From NCBI RefSeq assembly GCF_013404075.1, contig NZ_JACBJQ010000003.1:124001-188000 (forward strand): 64,000 nucleotides of DNA, read 5' to 3'. The stretch is from Mycolicibacterium vinylchloridicum. GTDB lineage: Bacteria > Actinomycetota > Actinomycetes > Mycobacteriales > Mycobacteriaceae. Numbering within the stretch: position 1 is the first letter of the stretch; the number at the start of each line of letters is the position of its first letter. Position numbers and translations under genes: made by a program. A model generated the notes under the pieces. The model was not told the DNA's origin. It was given only the letters and a program-made list of their open reading frames with translations, and ran no database searches. Shown in pieces: positions 8,169 through 16,742 of the stretch.

Positions 8169-9308
8169 TCACCGCAGGCCGAGTGAGCCGCTGATGATCT
8201 CTCGCTGAATCTCGTTGGTGCCGGCATAAATCGGCAGGACCAGGGAATGCCGGACGTGGCTTTCCATGTCGTACTCACAGGCATATCCGTAGCCGCCCAT
8301 CATCTGCATACCTTCGAGCGCGATCTGCTTGGCGACCTCGGATGTCTTGACCTTCGCCATCGACGTCAGCCGTGTGGTGACCGGATCGGCCCCACGCTCC
8401 AGCCGCGCGGCGACCTCGTAGGTGAGCAGGCGTGCACACTCCAGGTCGGTGGCGAGGTCGGCCAACCGGTGCCGCAACGCCTGGAAGGTCCCGATCGCCT
8501 TGCCGAACTGCTTGCGTTCCTTGACGTAGGCGATGGTGTCGTCGAGCGCCCGTTGACCCAGACCGAGGCCGACGGCCGCACCGAGGAGGCGTTCGCCGTC
8601 CAGTCCGGCCATGATCTGCGGGAAGCCGCGGCCGACATCTCCGACGACATTGTCGTCAGAGACGAAGCAATCGGTGAAGAAGACGTCGTTGACCTCGCGG
8701 CCGCCCAAGGTTGCGATACGGCGCGTCTCCACGCCATCGGCATCGGCAGGCACTTGCAGAATAGTCAGCCCGGCATGCGGTTTGGCCTCGCGGCTGGTGC
8801 GCGCGACCAACAGGATCCGGGTTGCGCGGTGCGCGTATGAGCACCACGTCTTCTGGCCGTTGAGGACGTAACCGCCGCTGACCGGGGTGGCTGTGCACAT
8901 GATCGCGGCTACGTCGGAACCGGCGCCGGGCTCGGAGATCGAGATGGACATGATCTCACCGTCGGCGATCGCCGCCAGTGCCTCGCGCTTCTGGTCTTCG
9001 GATCCGAACCGCTTGTAGCACCCGGCCACCGTCGTTGTCGGACCGAGTGCTTTCACCGGGGCCAGGCCACGCCACAACTCCTCGAACAGGATCGTCTGCT
9101 CGACGTAGGTGCCGCCCGATCCGCCGTATTCCTCGGGAATGGCGACACCGAGCCAACCCAGGTCTGCGAGCTTGCCGTACAGCCGGGTCGACTGGTCTTC
9201 TTCATCGGGGTCGAGCAGCGCTTCCCGCTGCTCGCGGGTCGCGCACTCGCGTGCGCAGAAATCCCGGACCGCCGTTTGGAAATCGAGTTGTTCGACGGTC
9301 AGGCTCAT
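8169..9308 (-). CDS. Acyl-CoA dehydrogenase (FadE-like), subunit 1 of a probable pair
   Basis: A 379-residue FAD-dependent acyl-CoA dehydrogenase. It has the middle-domain signature S-I-S-E-P-G-A-G-S-D and a C-terminal M-G-G-Y-G-Y region followed by I-Y-A-G-T-N-E-I-Q-R-E. The classical catalytic Glu position (Y-E-G-T in MCAD) is Ala here, so the base must be elsewhere or in the partner. The start at 9308 overlaps the stop of the preceding acyl-CoA dehydrogenase (9305) by 4 bp. Overlapping FadE pairs in mycobacteria often form mixed tetramers acting on bulky steroid or terpenoid acyl-CoAs; that this pair does so is inference. Confidence 0.9.
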   Translation of the reverse strand: MSLTVEQLDFQTAVRDFCARECATREQREALLDPDEEDQSTRLYGKLADLGWLGVAIPEEYGGSGGTYVEQTILFEELWRGLAPVKALGPTTTVAGCYKRFGSEDQKREALAAIADGEIMSISISEPGAGSDVAAIMCTATPVSGGYVLNGQKTWCSYAHRATRILLVARTSREAKPHAGLTILQVPADADGVETRRIATLGGREVNDVFFTDCFVSDDNVVGDVGRGFPQIMAGLDGERLLGAAVGLGLGQRALDDTIAYVKERKQFGKAIGTFQALRHRLADLATDLECARLLTYEVAARLERGADPVTTRLTSMAKVKTSEVAKQIALEGMQMMGGYGYACEYDMESHVRHSLVLPIYAGTNEIQREIISGSLGLR

Positions 9309-10468
9309 CCCTGCGGAAACCTCCGGTCAGGGAACAGTCCCGCTGCGACGCCGTTGCGCAGGACAGCGGGGGCGCCGCCGGCCACCACATTGGTCACGCA
9401 ATCGCGATGAATCCGCTGAATGGCGAAATCGGTTGTCGGACCGTATCCGCCGTGCAGTTCCATCGCTTTGAGCGTGATCTGCGGGCCGACCGTGGCGCCG
9501 AAGAGTTTGGCCTGGGTGACCTCGGCGAGCCGGGGGAAGCGGCCGTCGATCGCCGAGGCCGCCGCCCGGTAGGCCAGCAGGCGAAGGGCCTCGATCTGCA
9601 CCCACATGTCCGCGAGGTTGTGGTAGACGGATTGGAACTCGATGACCGGCTTGCCGAAGGCCTCGCGCCGCTGCGTGTGGGCCGCCGCCTCGTCGTAGGC
9701 GGCCTGGCTGAATCCGAGCCAGAATCCGCAGTTGTGCAACCGCTCCAGGTTGAACGCGGTCATCAGCCGGGCGAACTGGCCGGGCCCGACGATGATGTTC
9801 TCGGCGGGCACCCGCACGTCGGTCAGAATCATCTCGCCGTGATGGATGCCACGGTCGCCGATGAACACCGGGCCTCGGCGGATCTCGACGCCGGGCATCG
9901 CGGTGTCGACGACGAGGGCACCAATTCCCTTGGCACCGGGGATGTCATCGAATCGGACGAAGGTGGCATTGAGGTCGTTGACATTCGACCCGGTGAGAAA
10001 ACTCTTGTGGCCGTTGACGATGAAATCGTCGCCATCGCGCACCGCCGTGGTGGTCAGGTGGGTCAGCGCCGATCCGGCATCGGGTTCGGTGAGTGCGATA
10101 TTGCAGGCGCGGCGGCCCGCCACGATGTCATGGAGGAACTTCTCCTTCACCGCGTCGTCTCCGAGTAGCAGCATCGAGGGGCCGGGGCCGCTGGTGCAGA
10201 ACACCGGTTCCGGCGGCAACCAGGACTGGGCGTGGCGGAACAGTGCCTCGACAACGATCAGGTATTCGAGCGCACCGCCGCCTTGGCCGCCGTATTCGGT
10301 CGGCATCGCGATCCCGAAGAATCCTTCTGCGCCGACCCGCTCGAAGATCTCCCGGTAGGGCGCCTGATCAGACTCGTCCCAGGACGGGGCTTCGTCGGCG
10401 AACGAGCGGCCCAGCTTCTCCGCGCGGGCCTGCAGGTCCTGTTGCTGCGGTGTGAAGGTGAAGTCCAT
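9305..10468 (-). CDS. Acyl-CoA dehydrogenase (FadE-like), subunit 2 of a probable pair
   Basis: A 387-residue acyl-CoA dehydrogenase fold protein with the N-terminal helical domain, a middle domain with A-L-T-E-P-D-A-G-S-A and a C-terminal E-L-H-G-G-Y-G. The usual terminal G-T-x-x-I-Q block is replaced by V-V-A-G-G-A-P-A-V-L-R, so this subunit is non-canonical around the flavin and catalytic region. Its stop overlaps the start of the second dehydrogenase gene by 4 bp, and its own start lies 2 bases after the acyl-CoA synthetase stop. Such divergent halves are typical of alpha/beta heteromeric FadE enzymes. Confidence 0.88.
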   Translation of the reverse strand: MDFTFTPQQQDLQARAEKLGRSFADEAPSWDESDQAPYREIFERVGAEGFFGIAMPTEYGGQGGGALEYLIVVEALFRHAQSWLPPEPVFCTSGPGPSMLLLGDDAVKEKFLHDIVAGRRACNIALTEPDAGSALTHLTTTAVRDGDDFIVNGHKSFLTGSNVNDLNATFVRFDDIPGAKGIGALVVDTAMPGVEIRRGPVFIGDRGIHHGEMILTDVRVPAENIIVGPGQFARLMTAFNLERLHNCGFWLGFSQAAYDEAAAHTQRREAFGKPVIEFQSVYHNLADMWVQIEALRLLAYRAAASAIDGRFPRLAEVTQAKLFGATVGPQITLKAMELHGGYGPTTDFAIQRIHRDCVTNVVAGGAPAVLRNGVAAGLFPDRRFPQG

Positions 10469-10470
10469 GG

Positions 10471-12045
10471 CTAGCGCCGGTCCTCTCGCGCGACCGTGAG
10501 GTTGAGCTCTTCGAAATCAACTGTGTTGCCGCCGGTTCCGATATCGCGCAGCTTGTGTTTGAGCACCCGGCCGACCCCGTTGCGGGGTAATGCATCGATG
10601 ACCTCGACGTACCGGGGGATCGCGAAATAGGGCAGTGAGTTCTTGAAGAAGTCGAACAGCTCGGCGGGTTTGATCGGGCTGCTGACCACGATGACGGCTT
10701 TGAGGTCGTCTTCACCGAGCTCGGACGGCACTGCGTGTACGGCGGATTCGACGATGGCGGGGTGATGGTCGATGGCTTGTTCGACTTCGAAGCTGGAGAT
10801 GTTCTCACCGCGACGGCGCAAGCAGTCCTTCAATCGGTCGACGAAGGCGAAGGCACCGCTGGGCAGCCGGCGACCGAAATCGCCGGTGTGATACCACAAT
10901 CCGCGGAATGCCTCCACCGTGGCTTCGGGCTGCTCGAAGTAGCCCTCGAACATGGCGTGCGGGGCCAGCGGCCGGATGCAGATCTCGCCGGACGCCTCGC
11001 CCTCGAGCACATTGCCGTCGGGGTCGAGTAGCGCGACTTCGAGGTCGGGGGCGGCGATCCCGCAGCCGTTCGGATCCCGGCGGTCCGATGACAGTGCGGT
11101 CAACGTCATCGGCATGCATTCGGTTTGGCCGAATACATCCACCCAGGGTTCCACGCCGAAGCGCTGCCGGAACATGGCCTGCGACTCGAGGGACAGCGGA
11201 GCGCACATGATCCGCCGGACGCTGTGGTCCCGATCGCCATCGGTGGGGTCGGTCGCCAGGATCGCGGCGCCCATCGCGCCGACCGCGATCATCACGGTAG
11301 CCCCGACTTCCCTGGCGTGCGGGAAATAGCCACGGGCACTGAACGTGCCCTCGAGGTAGGCGGGGATACCGAACAGCAGGGGCAGCGTGACGGTTACCAG
11401 CCGGGCGCCGGCGTGGAACAGCGGTAGTCCGGCGAGCAGCACATCGGAGTCGTCGATCTCCAGTGCGTCGCCGAGCACTTGCGCGCTACGGAGGTAGTAC
11501 CCGTGGCTGGCGACGCATCCCTTCGGAAGCCCCGTCGTGCCGGAGGTGTACAGGATCGACATCGTGTCGGCGGGTGAAAGTGACAGCGCCGGCACAGGGC
11601 CGTCGTGATCGCGGATGGCTGTGTACGCGATCTCGTCGTCCTCGTCGTCGTCGAGCATGATGACCGTGTGCAACTCGGGTAGCTGCGCGCGGATCGGGGC
11701 CAGGGCGGCCCGGCCGGCGGCATCGGTGACCAGTACGCGTGATCGGGACTGGCGCAGCTGGTGCAGCAGGAATTCACCCTTGAGATAGGCGTTGAGCGGG
11801 ACCTGCGCGGCCCCGCCCTTGGCCAGCCCGTAGAAGAGCTCCAGCAGCTCGGGCCGGTTGGGTGCCAACGTCGCGACGCGCTCACCAGGACCGGCGCCCA
11901 GGCCGGCGATCCCTGCGGCGATCCGATCCGAGATGCGATCCATCTCGGCGTAGGTGTAGGTCTTCTCGTCCATGGCGCAACACACCCGGTCGGGTGTGGC
12001 TCCGGCTCTGGCACGAAGCAACTCAGGAATAACGTGACTGGTCAT
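10471..12045 (-). CDS. Acyl-CoA synthetase (AMP-forming, FadD-like)
   Basis: A 524-residue adenylate-forming ligase that activates a carboxylic acid to its CoA thioester. The AMP/phosphate-binding motif S-I-L-Y-T-S-G-T-T-G-L-P-K-G is at about residues 163-176, F-G-Q-T-E-C lies mid-protein, Y-H-T-G-D-F follows later, and the C-terminal lysine lies in G-V-G-R-V-L-K. It is the first gene of the six-gene minus-strand operon ending at 5433. The start codon at 12045 lies about 10 bases after a TATAGT -10 box, so the transcript has a very short leader or none. The product probably feeds the downstream dehydrogenase pair and PaaG-type isomerase. Confidence 0.92.
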   Translation of the reverse strand: MTSHVIPELLRARAGATPDRVCCAMDEKTYTYAEMDRISDRIAAGIAGLGAGPGERVATLAPNRPELLELFYGLAKGGAAQVPLNAYLKGEFLLHQLRQSRSRVLVTDAAGRAALAPIRAQLPELHTVIMLDDDEDDEIAYTAIRDHDGPVPALSLSPADTMSILYTSGTTGLPKGCVASHGYYLRSAQVLGDALEIDDSDVLLAGLPLFHAGARLVTVTLPLLFGIPAYLEGTFSARGYFPHAREVGATVMIAVGAMGAAILATDPTDGDRDHSVRRIMCAPLSLESQAMFRQRFGVEPWVDVFGQTECMPMTLTALSSDRRDPNGCGIAAPDLEVALLDPDGNVLEGEASGEICIRPLAPHAMFEGYFEQPEATVEAFRGLWYHTGDFGRRLPSGAFAFVDRLKDCLRRRGENISSFEVEQAIDHHPAIVESAVHAVPSELGEDDLKAVIVVSSPIKPAELFDFFKNSLPYFAIPRYVEVIDALPRNGVGRVLKHKLRDIGTGGNTVDFEELNLTVAREDRR

Positions 12046-12061
12046 CTCAAAAATAACTATA
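12043..12061 (-). promoter_or_regulatory. Promoter of the acyl-CoA synthetase operon, near-leaderless
   Basis: On the minus strand a TATAGT -10 box (12061-12056) is followed by TATTTTTGAG and then the ATG at 12045. The 11-mer TTATTTTTGAG is identical to the one before the gene at 1839, suggesting a shared regulator. Confidence 0.55.
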
Positions 12062-12239
12062 GCGTGGCATCTGCGTTGACGGTACCCCGATATGAACTGT
12101 CGTTAACGGACTTTGGTGAAGCAAATTCGGGCGGACGATGCGTTGTTGGCGCCGGTCAGGGCGGGACCGCCGCGAAGAGCCGCCCGCCGGATCGCGAAGC
12201 TGTTCACAGCGATGACGACCGGGACGTCACCGCCGGCTG

Positions 12240-12992
12240 TCAGCCGACCGGAACTGCCGGTGTGTTCCTAGCGGTGGCGACGGGGGCGGTCTGCTGGCGT
12301 TCGTCATCGGCGATCGCCCGCAGCAACAACACGACCGTGATGACGAACCAGCTGAAATACACACACAGCGGAATCCACCAGGAACCCACGCCGTTCCAGG
12401 CGAACGGGCCGGACTTGAAGAACGGGATGATGGCGGCCGGGATCCAGATGATCGACACCCAGATGTTGAAATAGCCAAACCAGCGCGGGAATACCGGCTT
12501 GTCCCCCTTGTCGAGGAGGACGGCCAGTCCCAGCGCCGCGACCTGGACGCAGGCCGAGGAGATGATGCCGAGGAACGTCAACCAGGCCATGTCGTTGAGC
12601 ATTTGGACGATCTCCGGGCTCCACTCGTGCAGCCGGTACAGCGCCGTCTGCCAGACCGCGAACGGCAGCAGGAACTCGACGCACAGCAGCCCACCGGAGA
12701 TCAGCTGGGTTTCGGCGAGAACGGAGCGGACGCCTTCCATGCGGCGTACCTGCGCGGCGATCACCGCGCAGAACGGCACCAGCAGCGCGCACATGAACAC
12801 GCTGATCACCAGGCCGAGCCGGATCAGGTTGGTGTTCTCGCTGAACTGAGCCACCAGCTGTTCGCGGGTCAGCGACGGTGCCGGCGGCGGGATGAACTTG
12901 CAGAGGAACGCGAATGCGGCGGCCCAGGTGAAGATCATCACCGGACCGCACCAGACACAGATCTTCTGGGCGGTGATGTTCATGTGTCGCAT
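12240..12992 (-). CDS. Six-helix membrane protein of unknown function (paralogue 3 of 4)
   Basis: A 250-residue member of the family at 4719, 6638 and 19676: W-C-G-P near the N-terminus, F-I-P-P-P-A-P-S after helix 1, W-Q-T-A-L-Y-R after helix 3, F-P-R-W-F-G-Y-F-N-I-W and I-P-F-F-K-S-G-P-F-A-W-N-G. ATG 12992 is preferred (GAGAGGG about ten bases upstream); ATG 12983 is possible. It is the last gene of a minus-strand operon that starts at 17845 and lies 14 bases after the desaturase-like gene. The 194 bases downstream, before the acyl-CoA synthetase start at 12045, hold only that promoter. Confidence 0.85.
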   Translation of the reverse strand: MRHMNITAQKICVWCGPVMIFTWAAAFAFLCKFIPPPAPSLTREQLVAQFSENTNLIRLGLVISVFMCALLVPFCAVIAAQVRRMEGVRSVLAETQLISGGLLCVEFLLPFAVWQTALYRLHEWSPEIVQMLNDMAWLTFLGIISSACVQVAALGLAVLLDKGDKPVFPRWFGYFNIWVSIIWIPAAIIPFFKSGPFAWNGVGSWWIPLCVYFSWFVITVVLLLRAIADDERQQTAPVATARNTPAVPVG

Positions 12993-13006
12993 GACGTTGG
13001 CCCTCT

Positions 13007-14581
13007 CTAGGATTCGTCGGCGATCGCGGTCTGTGCGGCCAGCCGCCCGCACCAGCCGTTGACGGTGCCGCCGGGATGCGATCCGGCACCGGCCAGATAC
13101 AGTCCCGGGACGGGGGTCGCATAACCGCCGAGTTCACGGGCGGGCCGGTTGGTGCCTAACCGCAGCGGCGTCATGTCGACGTGGAAGTAGCAACCCTTCG
13201 GGGTGCTGAAGCGATCCTCGAAGTCCTTGGGGGTGTGCACGACTCGCCCGATCTCGGCGTCCAGACCGGAGAGGAACCGTTCGGCGGATTTCACGATGGT
13301 ATGGGTGTAGAGGTCCTTGTTGGCCTCCCACCCACCGATGGGGTCGGCAGGGACATTCGAGTGCAGGTAGAGAACGTCCTGCCCTTCGGGGGCGATCGTC
13401 GGGTCGCTGGCCGACAGAACCGCCATGTATACCGGTGGCGACTCGGCGATCTCGCCCCGCTTGGTGGTCAGCAGGTGTTGGTAGTGCTCTTCGAGGGTGC
13501 CGGTCATCAACGTGGTGCGGCGCACGTCGAATCCATCGCGCCTTTTGGCTGCCGCCTTGGGATAGTCGATGCGGCCGGCGACGGCGAAGTCGATCTTGAA
13601 CGCCGCGACGTTGACGCCGTTGGCCGGGATCATGGCCACCTTGTTGGTCAACCGCTGATCGAGTGTGCCCTCCGGCAGGAGCTTGGACAGCGTGACCTGC
13701 GGCGCGCAGCTGGCCAAAACGCCGTGGCGGGCCTGTATTTCAGTGCCGTCGGTGAGCCGGACGCCGACGGCGCGGCCACTGGAGAGGGTGATCTCCGCAA
13801 CGCCTGCGCCCAGGCGGATTTCGCCGTTCTGTGCGGCGATCTTACCCGCAAACGCGTTCATCAGGCCGGTCATTCCGCCCCGTGGGCGCAGGACACCCTG
13901 CTTGCGGTGGGTGGCGTGGTATCCCATCAGGTAGACGCCGGTGCCCTCGAGGTCGGCCGGCCCGAGCATGGAGGTCCAGTACGCCCAAAGGCCGCGCATC
14001 GCATCGCTTTCGAACGTCTCGGAGATCATCTCGAACACGCTCAGGACGAGCATCTTGGACAGCAGCGCGCGCGATGTGCGATCCGGGACCAGCTTGACGG
14101 CCAGTTTGGCCAGATCACCTTTGGTCAGCGTCGGGTACCGGACGACGAGTCGCTCGACGAGATCCATGATCATGTCCAGCGTCGGCTTGATCTCGGCGTA
14201 GGTCGTGGCGTCCTTCGGGCTGAAATAACGGATATCGGCAAGAGCCCGGTCGAAGTCCCGGAACAGCAAGAGCGTCTCGCCGTCCTCGTTGATCCACCCG
14301 TAGGGGGCATCCAAGGGGATGGGTTGGTAGCCATACCTTTTCAGACCCAGCTCCTCGGTGAGAGGAGTCTGAGCCATCAGCATGTCGTCCATCGCGCCCA
14401 CCGACAACAGATGGTTGGGAGCCTCCGGCACCCAGGCGCGACTCGCGGAGAGTCCGCCGAGGAACGGCAGCTGGTCGACGACCGCGACCGACCGGCCCGA
14501 CTCGCCCAGTGTGCACGCCGCGGACAGGCCGTTGTGCCCGGCGCCGATGACGATATAGTCGAAGATGTTGTTGCTCATCAT
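13007..14581 (-). CDS. Phytoene-desaturase/retinol-saturase-like FAD oxidoreductase
   Basis: A 524-residue flavoprotein. The N-terminal Rossmann motif is V-I-G-A-G-H-N-G-L (about residues 11-19) with the acidic strand end and G-G-L-S block of the CrtI/RetSat superfamily. The C-terminal FAD-binding segment is G-A-G-S-H-P-G-G-T-V-N-G-W-C-G. The start ATG 14581 overlaps the stop of the membrane protein gene (14578) in an ATGA arrangement; ATG 14578 is the alternative. The closest relative in the window is the protein at 24777-26333. The family dehydrogenates, saturates or isomerises conjugated polyenes. It is co-transcribed with a second flavoenzyme and three membrane proteins. Confidence 0.88.
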   Translation of the reverse strand: MMSNNIFDYIVIGAGHNGLSAACTLGESGRSVAVVDQLPFLGGLSASRAWVPEAPNHLLSVGAMDDMLMAQTPLTEELGLKRYGYQPIPLDAPYGWINEDGETLLLFRDFDRALADIRYFSPKDATTYAEIKPTLDMIMDLVERLVVRYPTLTKGDLAKLAVKLVPDRTSRALLSKMLVLSVFEMISETFESDAMRGLWAYWTSMLGPADLEGTGVYLMGYHATHRKQGVLRPRGGMTGLMNAFAGKIAAQNGEIRLGAGVAEITLSSGRAVGVRLTDGTEIQARHGVLASCAPQVTLSKLLPEGTLDQRLTNKVAMIPANGVNVAAFKIDFAVAGRIDYPKAAAKRRDGFDVRRTTLMTGTLEEHYQHLLTTKRGEIAESPPVYMAVLSASDPTIAPEGQDVLYLHSNVPADPIGGWEANKDLYTHTIVKSAERFLSGLDAEIGRVVHTPKDFEDRFSTPKGCYFHVDMTPLRLGTNRPARELGGYATPVPGLYLAGAGSHPGGTVNGWCGRLAAQTAIADES

Positions 14582-15390
14582 GATTGCACCATTTCGCGGT
14601 TGTTGGCGGCGTTCTCCGGCGGGGGAATCAGGCGCAGCTGGCCCGTGCCGAATCGGATCAGGACGTCGGTGGCGAGCAAGCCGAGCACGATGCTGACTGC
14701 GGCGGCGATCATGCGCACACCGCTGGGAGCGTCGGTATTGGTGACGGCAAAGTAGGGCATGGCCAGCACCCATGACGACATGTACGTCACGAATGGGACC
14801 AATACGATCAACAGCTGGCGGGTGCCGGTGAACAGCCAATCCAGGCGCGTCACCACGACGGCGGCGAACAGCGACCCCAGGCTGTTGATCACCAGCCAGC
14901 TGATCGGGAAGCCGGCTACAGTGAACGGCTGGTCGCCGTAGTAGACGTAGAGACCCGAGCCGAGCATCGGGATCTCGAGCAGCACGTTGAGCACACCGAA
15001 GACCGCGATGCCCGACCACATTTGAGAGCGGCTGGCGCCCTTGCGAAATGCCTTGGCCATCAGATAAGACAGCCCGCCGAAGAACACGACGTACGCGAGC
15101 ACCACCCACACCGGCACACTGCGGTCCAAGAAGCGGTAGGCGATCACGCCGTCACCAGGAAAATGACAGTGCCCGAGTACGTCGACGGTGGCCTCGTTGA
15201 AGGAACAGAGGTAACCGCCGACGAGCATCAGGAGGAATGTCGGATGGCCGGAGCGCCGCCATTCGATCAGCGCCGCGATGGCGAAGGCGCCCACGACGAC
15301 GCCGAGGATCACGGTGATGACGAGCTGCGGGGCGCCCGGTGTGGTCATTGTCCACGGCGGTTCGGCGATCGCCAGGTTGATGGTTGTCAT
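14578..15390 (-). CDS. Polytopic membrane protein, possible distant AveC relative
   Basis: A 270-residue protein with about seven hydrophobic helices. A central segment, L-L-E-I-P-x-x-x-x-G-L-Y-V-Y-Y-G-x-Q-P-F, followed by F-P-I-S-W-L-V-I-N, has the same layout as F-D-x-x-x-E-G ... F-x-Y-x-G ... F-P-I-H-E-A in the AveC-like protein at 1-924, suggesting a distant relationship. This is an eye alignment only. The gene overlaps both neighbours by 4 bp (stop/start of 14581 and stop of 15387), so it is translationally coupled between two flavoenzymes. It may hold or cyclise their substrate in the membrane; no reaction can be assigned. Confidence 0.75.
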   Translation of the reverse strand: MTTINLAIAEPPWTMTTPGAPQLVITVILGVVVGAFAIAALIEWRRSGHPTFLLMLVGGYLCSFNEATVDVLGHCHFPGDGVIAYRFLDRSVPVWVVLAYVVFFGGLSYLMAKAFRKGASRSQMWSGIAVFGVLNVLLEIPMLGSGLYVYYGDQPFTVAGFPISWLVINSLGSLFAAVVVTRLDWLFTGTRQLLIVLVPFVTYMSSWVLAMPYFAVTNTDAPSGVRMIAAAVSIVLGLLATDVLIRFGTGQLRLIPPPENAANNREMVQS

Positions 15391-16742
15391 GTCGCCGGCA
15401 CGACCACGCGGTTGGCGAATTGCCGGCTCACCCGAGCGGCGGCTTCCTGTCCACTGACCAGCGCACCGTTGAGGCCCGGGATGCGGTCGAGATCGCTCGC
15501 GAACTGAACGCGGGCCCCGTGGTCGATCTTCTTGCGGAAGTCGGCAATCACTTTGAAGCGGCCCTTGCCGAGTACCGGAACCGATTCCGGCCAGCGCATG
15601 AGCGCGTACTCCTCGAGCTCACCGGGCACGTTCCCGTAGTAGTAGGCCACGCGTTCCAGGGCATGGTCGAGGAGGTGCTGGTCGTCCTTGTCATCGGTGC
15701 GATCGAGGTAGGACGGCGACAGTAGAACGGAGATCAGCCCTTTGCCCGCCGGTGCGCGCCCAGGTGCCTTGTTGTGATCGGCGATCACCGCGATGGTGTC
15801 GGGGTCGTCGTAGGGCGAGATCATCGAGAACGTGCCCGGGTCGTCGGGCCTCGCCGAAAAGCCCAGTGAGACGTTCCCGAGCCGGTGATAGCGGGCGGTC
15901 TCGTAGAGCCCGCGGTGGTTGTCGTCCATCTGCGGGTACATGGACAGGGCCGGTGCCGCGGTTGTCGCGATGATGGCGGCATCGAATGTCTCGGTGCGTT
16001 CGCCACCCGACGACGGCGAGGAGTAGGTCACCTCGACGGTCCCGCCCGAGTCGGTGACATTGGTGACGGTGTGTTCGAGTCGGGTGTCCACCAGGGTCGC
16101 GAGTTTCACCGGCAGACCGGCCACGCCGGATGTCAGGTTGAAGACCGATTTGACCAGCATGTTGCGAACAGTCCAGTGCAGCAAGGCAACCGAGGTGTCG
16201 TGGTCTTCGTGCACCCAGGTGCCACTGACCAAGGGCGCTGAGATATAGCGCGCGAGCTCGGTGTTCAGCACCCGCTGGCTGTAGTCGAGCACCGTCTCGG
16301 TGTCGATTTCCGCCAGTCCGTCATAGGTGTCGTAGCCCAGGGAAGCCCGGTGTTTGAAGACGTCGGCGAACAGGCGAAGGGCCTTGATCTTCGCGGGCCA
16401 CGAAATCACCTTGGTCGCGATACTCGACCTGATGGGTTTGGCAAGGTCGAGGTAGTGCTGGGTACCTTGCCGCGGCATCCCGAACATCACCGGGGTCTCG
16501 ACGAATTCTCCTGTGAGCCCCACCTCGTGGATCATCGCGACAGCCTCGCGGTAGGTCCCCAGATAGACCGCGGTCCCCAGATCCATCACGAAGTCGCCCT
16601 TGCGGACCGTCCAGATTCGGCCACCGACCCGGTCGCGGGCTTCGAACACGGTGACGGCGAAGCCGGCCTTCTTGAGTTCGTACGCGGCCGCCATGCCGGC
16701 GGCACCGCCACCGATCACCGCCGCCGTGCTGTGTGCTGTCAT
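15387..16742 (-). CDS. FAD-dependent oxidoreductase, PPOX/amine-oxidase-like (paralogue 2 of 4)
   Basis: A 451-residue flavoprotein with V-I-G-G-G-A-A-G-M near the N-terminus, then F-E-A-R-D-R-V-G-G-R. It shares D-H-N-K-A-P-G-R-A-P-A-G-K-G with the proteins at 3393, 21649 and 29416. The C-terminal R-W-P-E-S-V-P-V block resembles the R-W region of PPOX-type enzymes. The start at 16742 overlaps the stop of the AveC-like gene (16739) by 4 bp. The substrate is unknown. Confidence 0.85.
   Translation of the reverse strand: MTAHSTAAVIGGGAAGMAAAYELKKAGFAVTVFEARDRVGGRIWTVRKGDFVMDLGTAVYLGTYREAVAMIHEVGLTGEFVETPVMFGMPRQGTQHYLDLAKPIRSSIATKVISWPAKIKALRLFADVFKHRASLGYDTYDGLAEIDTETVLDYSQRVLNTELARYISAPLVSGTWVHEDHDTSVALLHWTVRNMLVKSVFNLTSGVAGLPVKLATLVDTRLEHTVTNVTDSGGTVEVTYSSPSSGGERTETFDAAIIATTAAPALSMYPQMDDNHRGLYETARYHRLGNVSLGFSARPDDPGTFSMISPYDDPDTIAVIADHNKAPGRAPAGKGLISVLLSPSYLDRTDDKDDQHLLDHALERVAYYYGNVPGELEEYALMRWPESVPVLGKGRFKVIADFRKKIDHGARVQFASDLDRIPGLNGALVSGQEAAARVSRQFANRVVVPAT

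Noticed and set aside
13181..14755. Plus-strand open frame of 524 codons opposite the desaturase-like gene
   Set aside because: No recognisable fold; it mirrors the FAD enzyme on the other strand, which has clear motifs.
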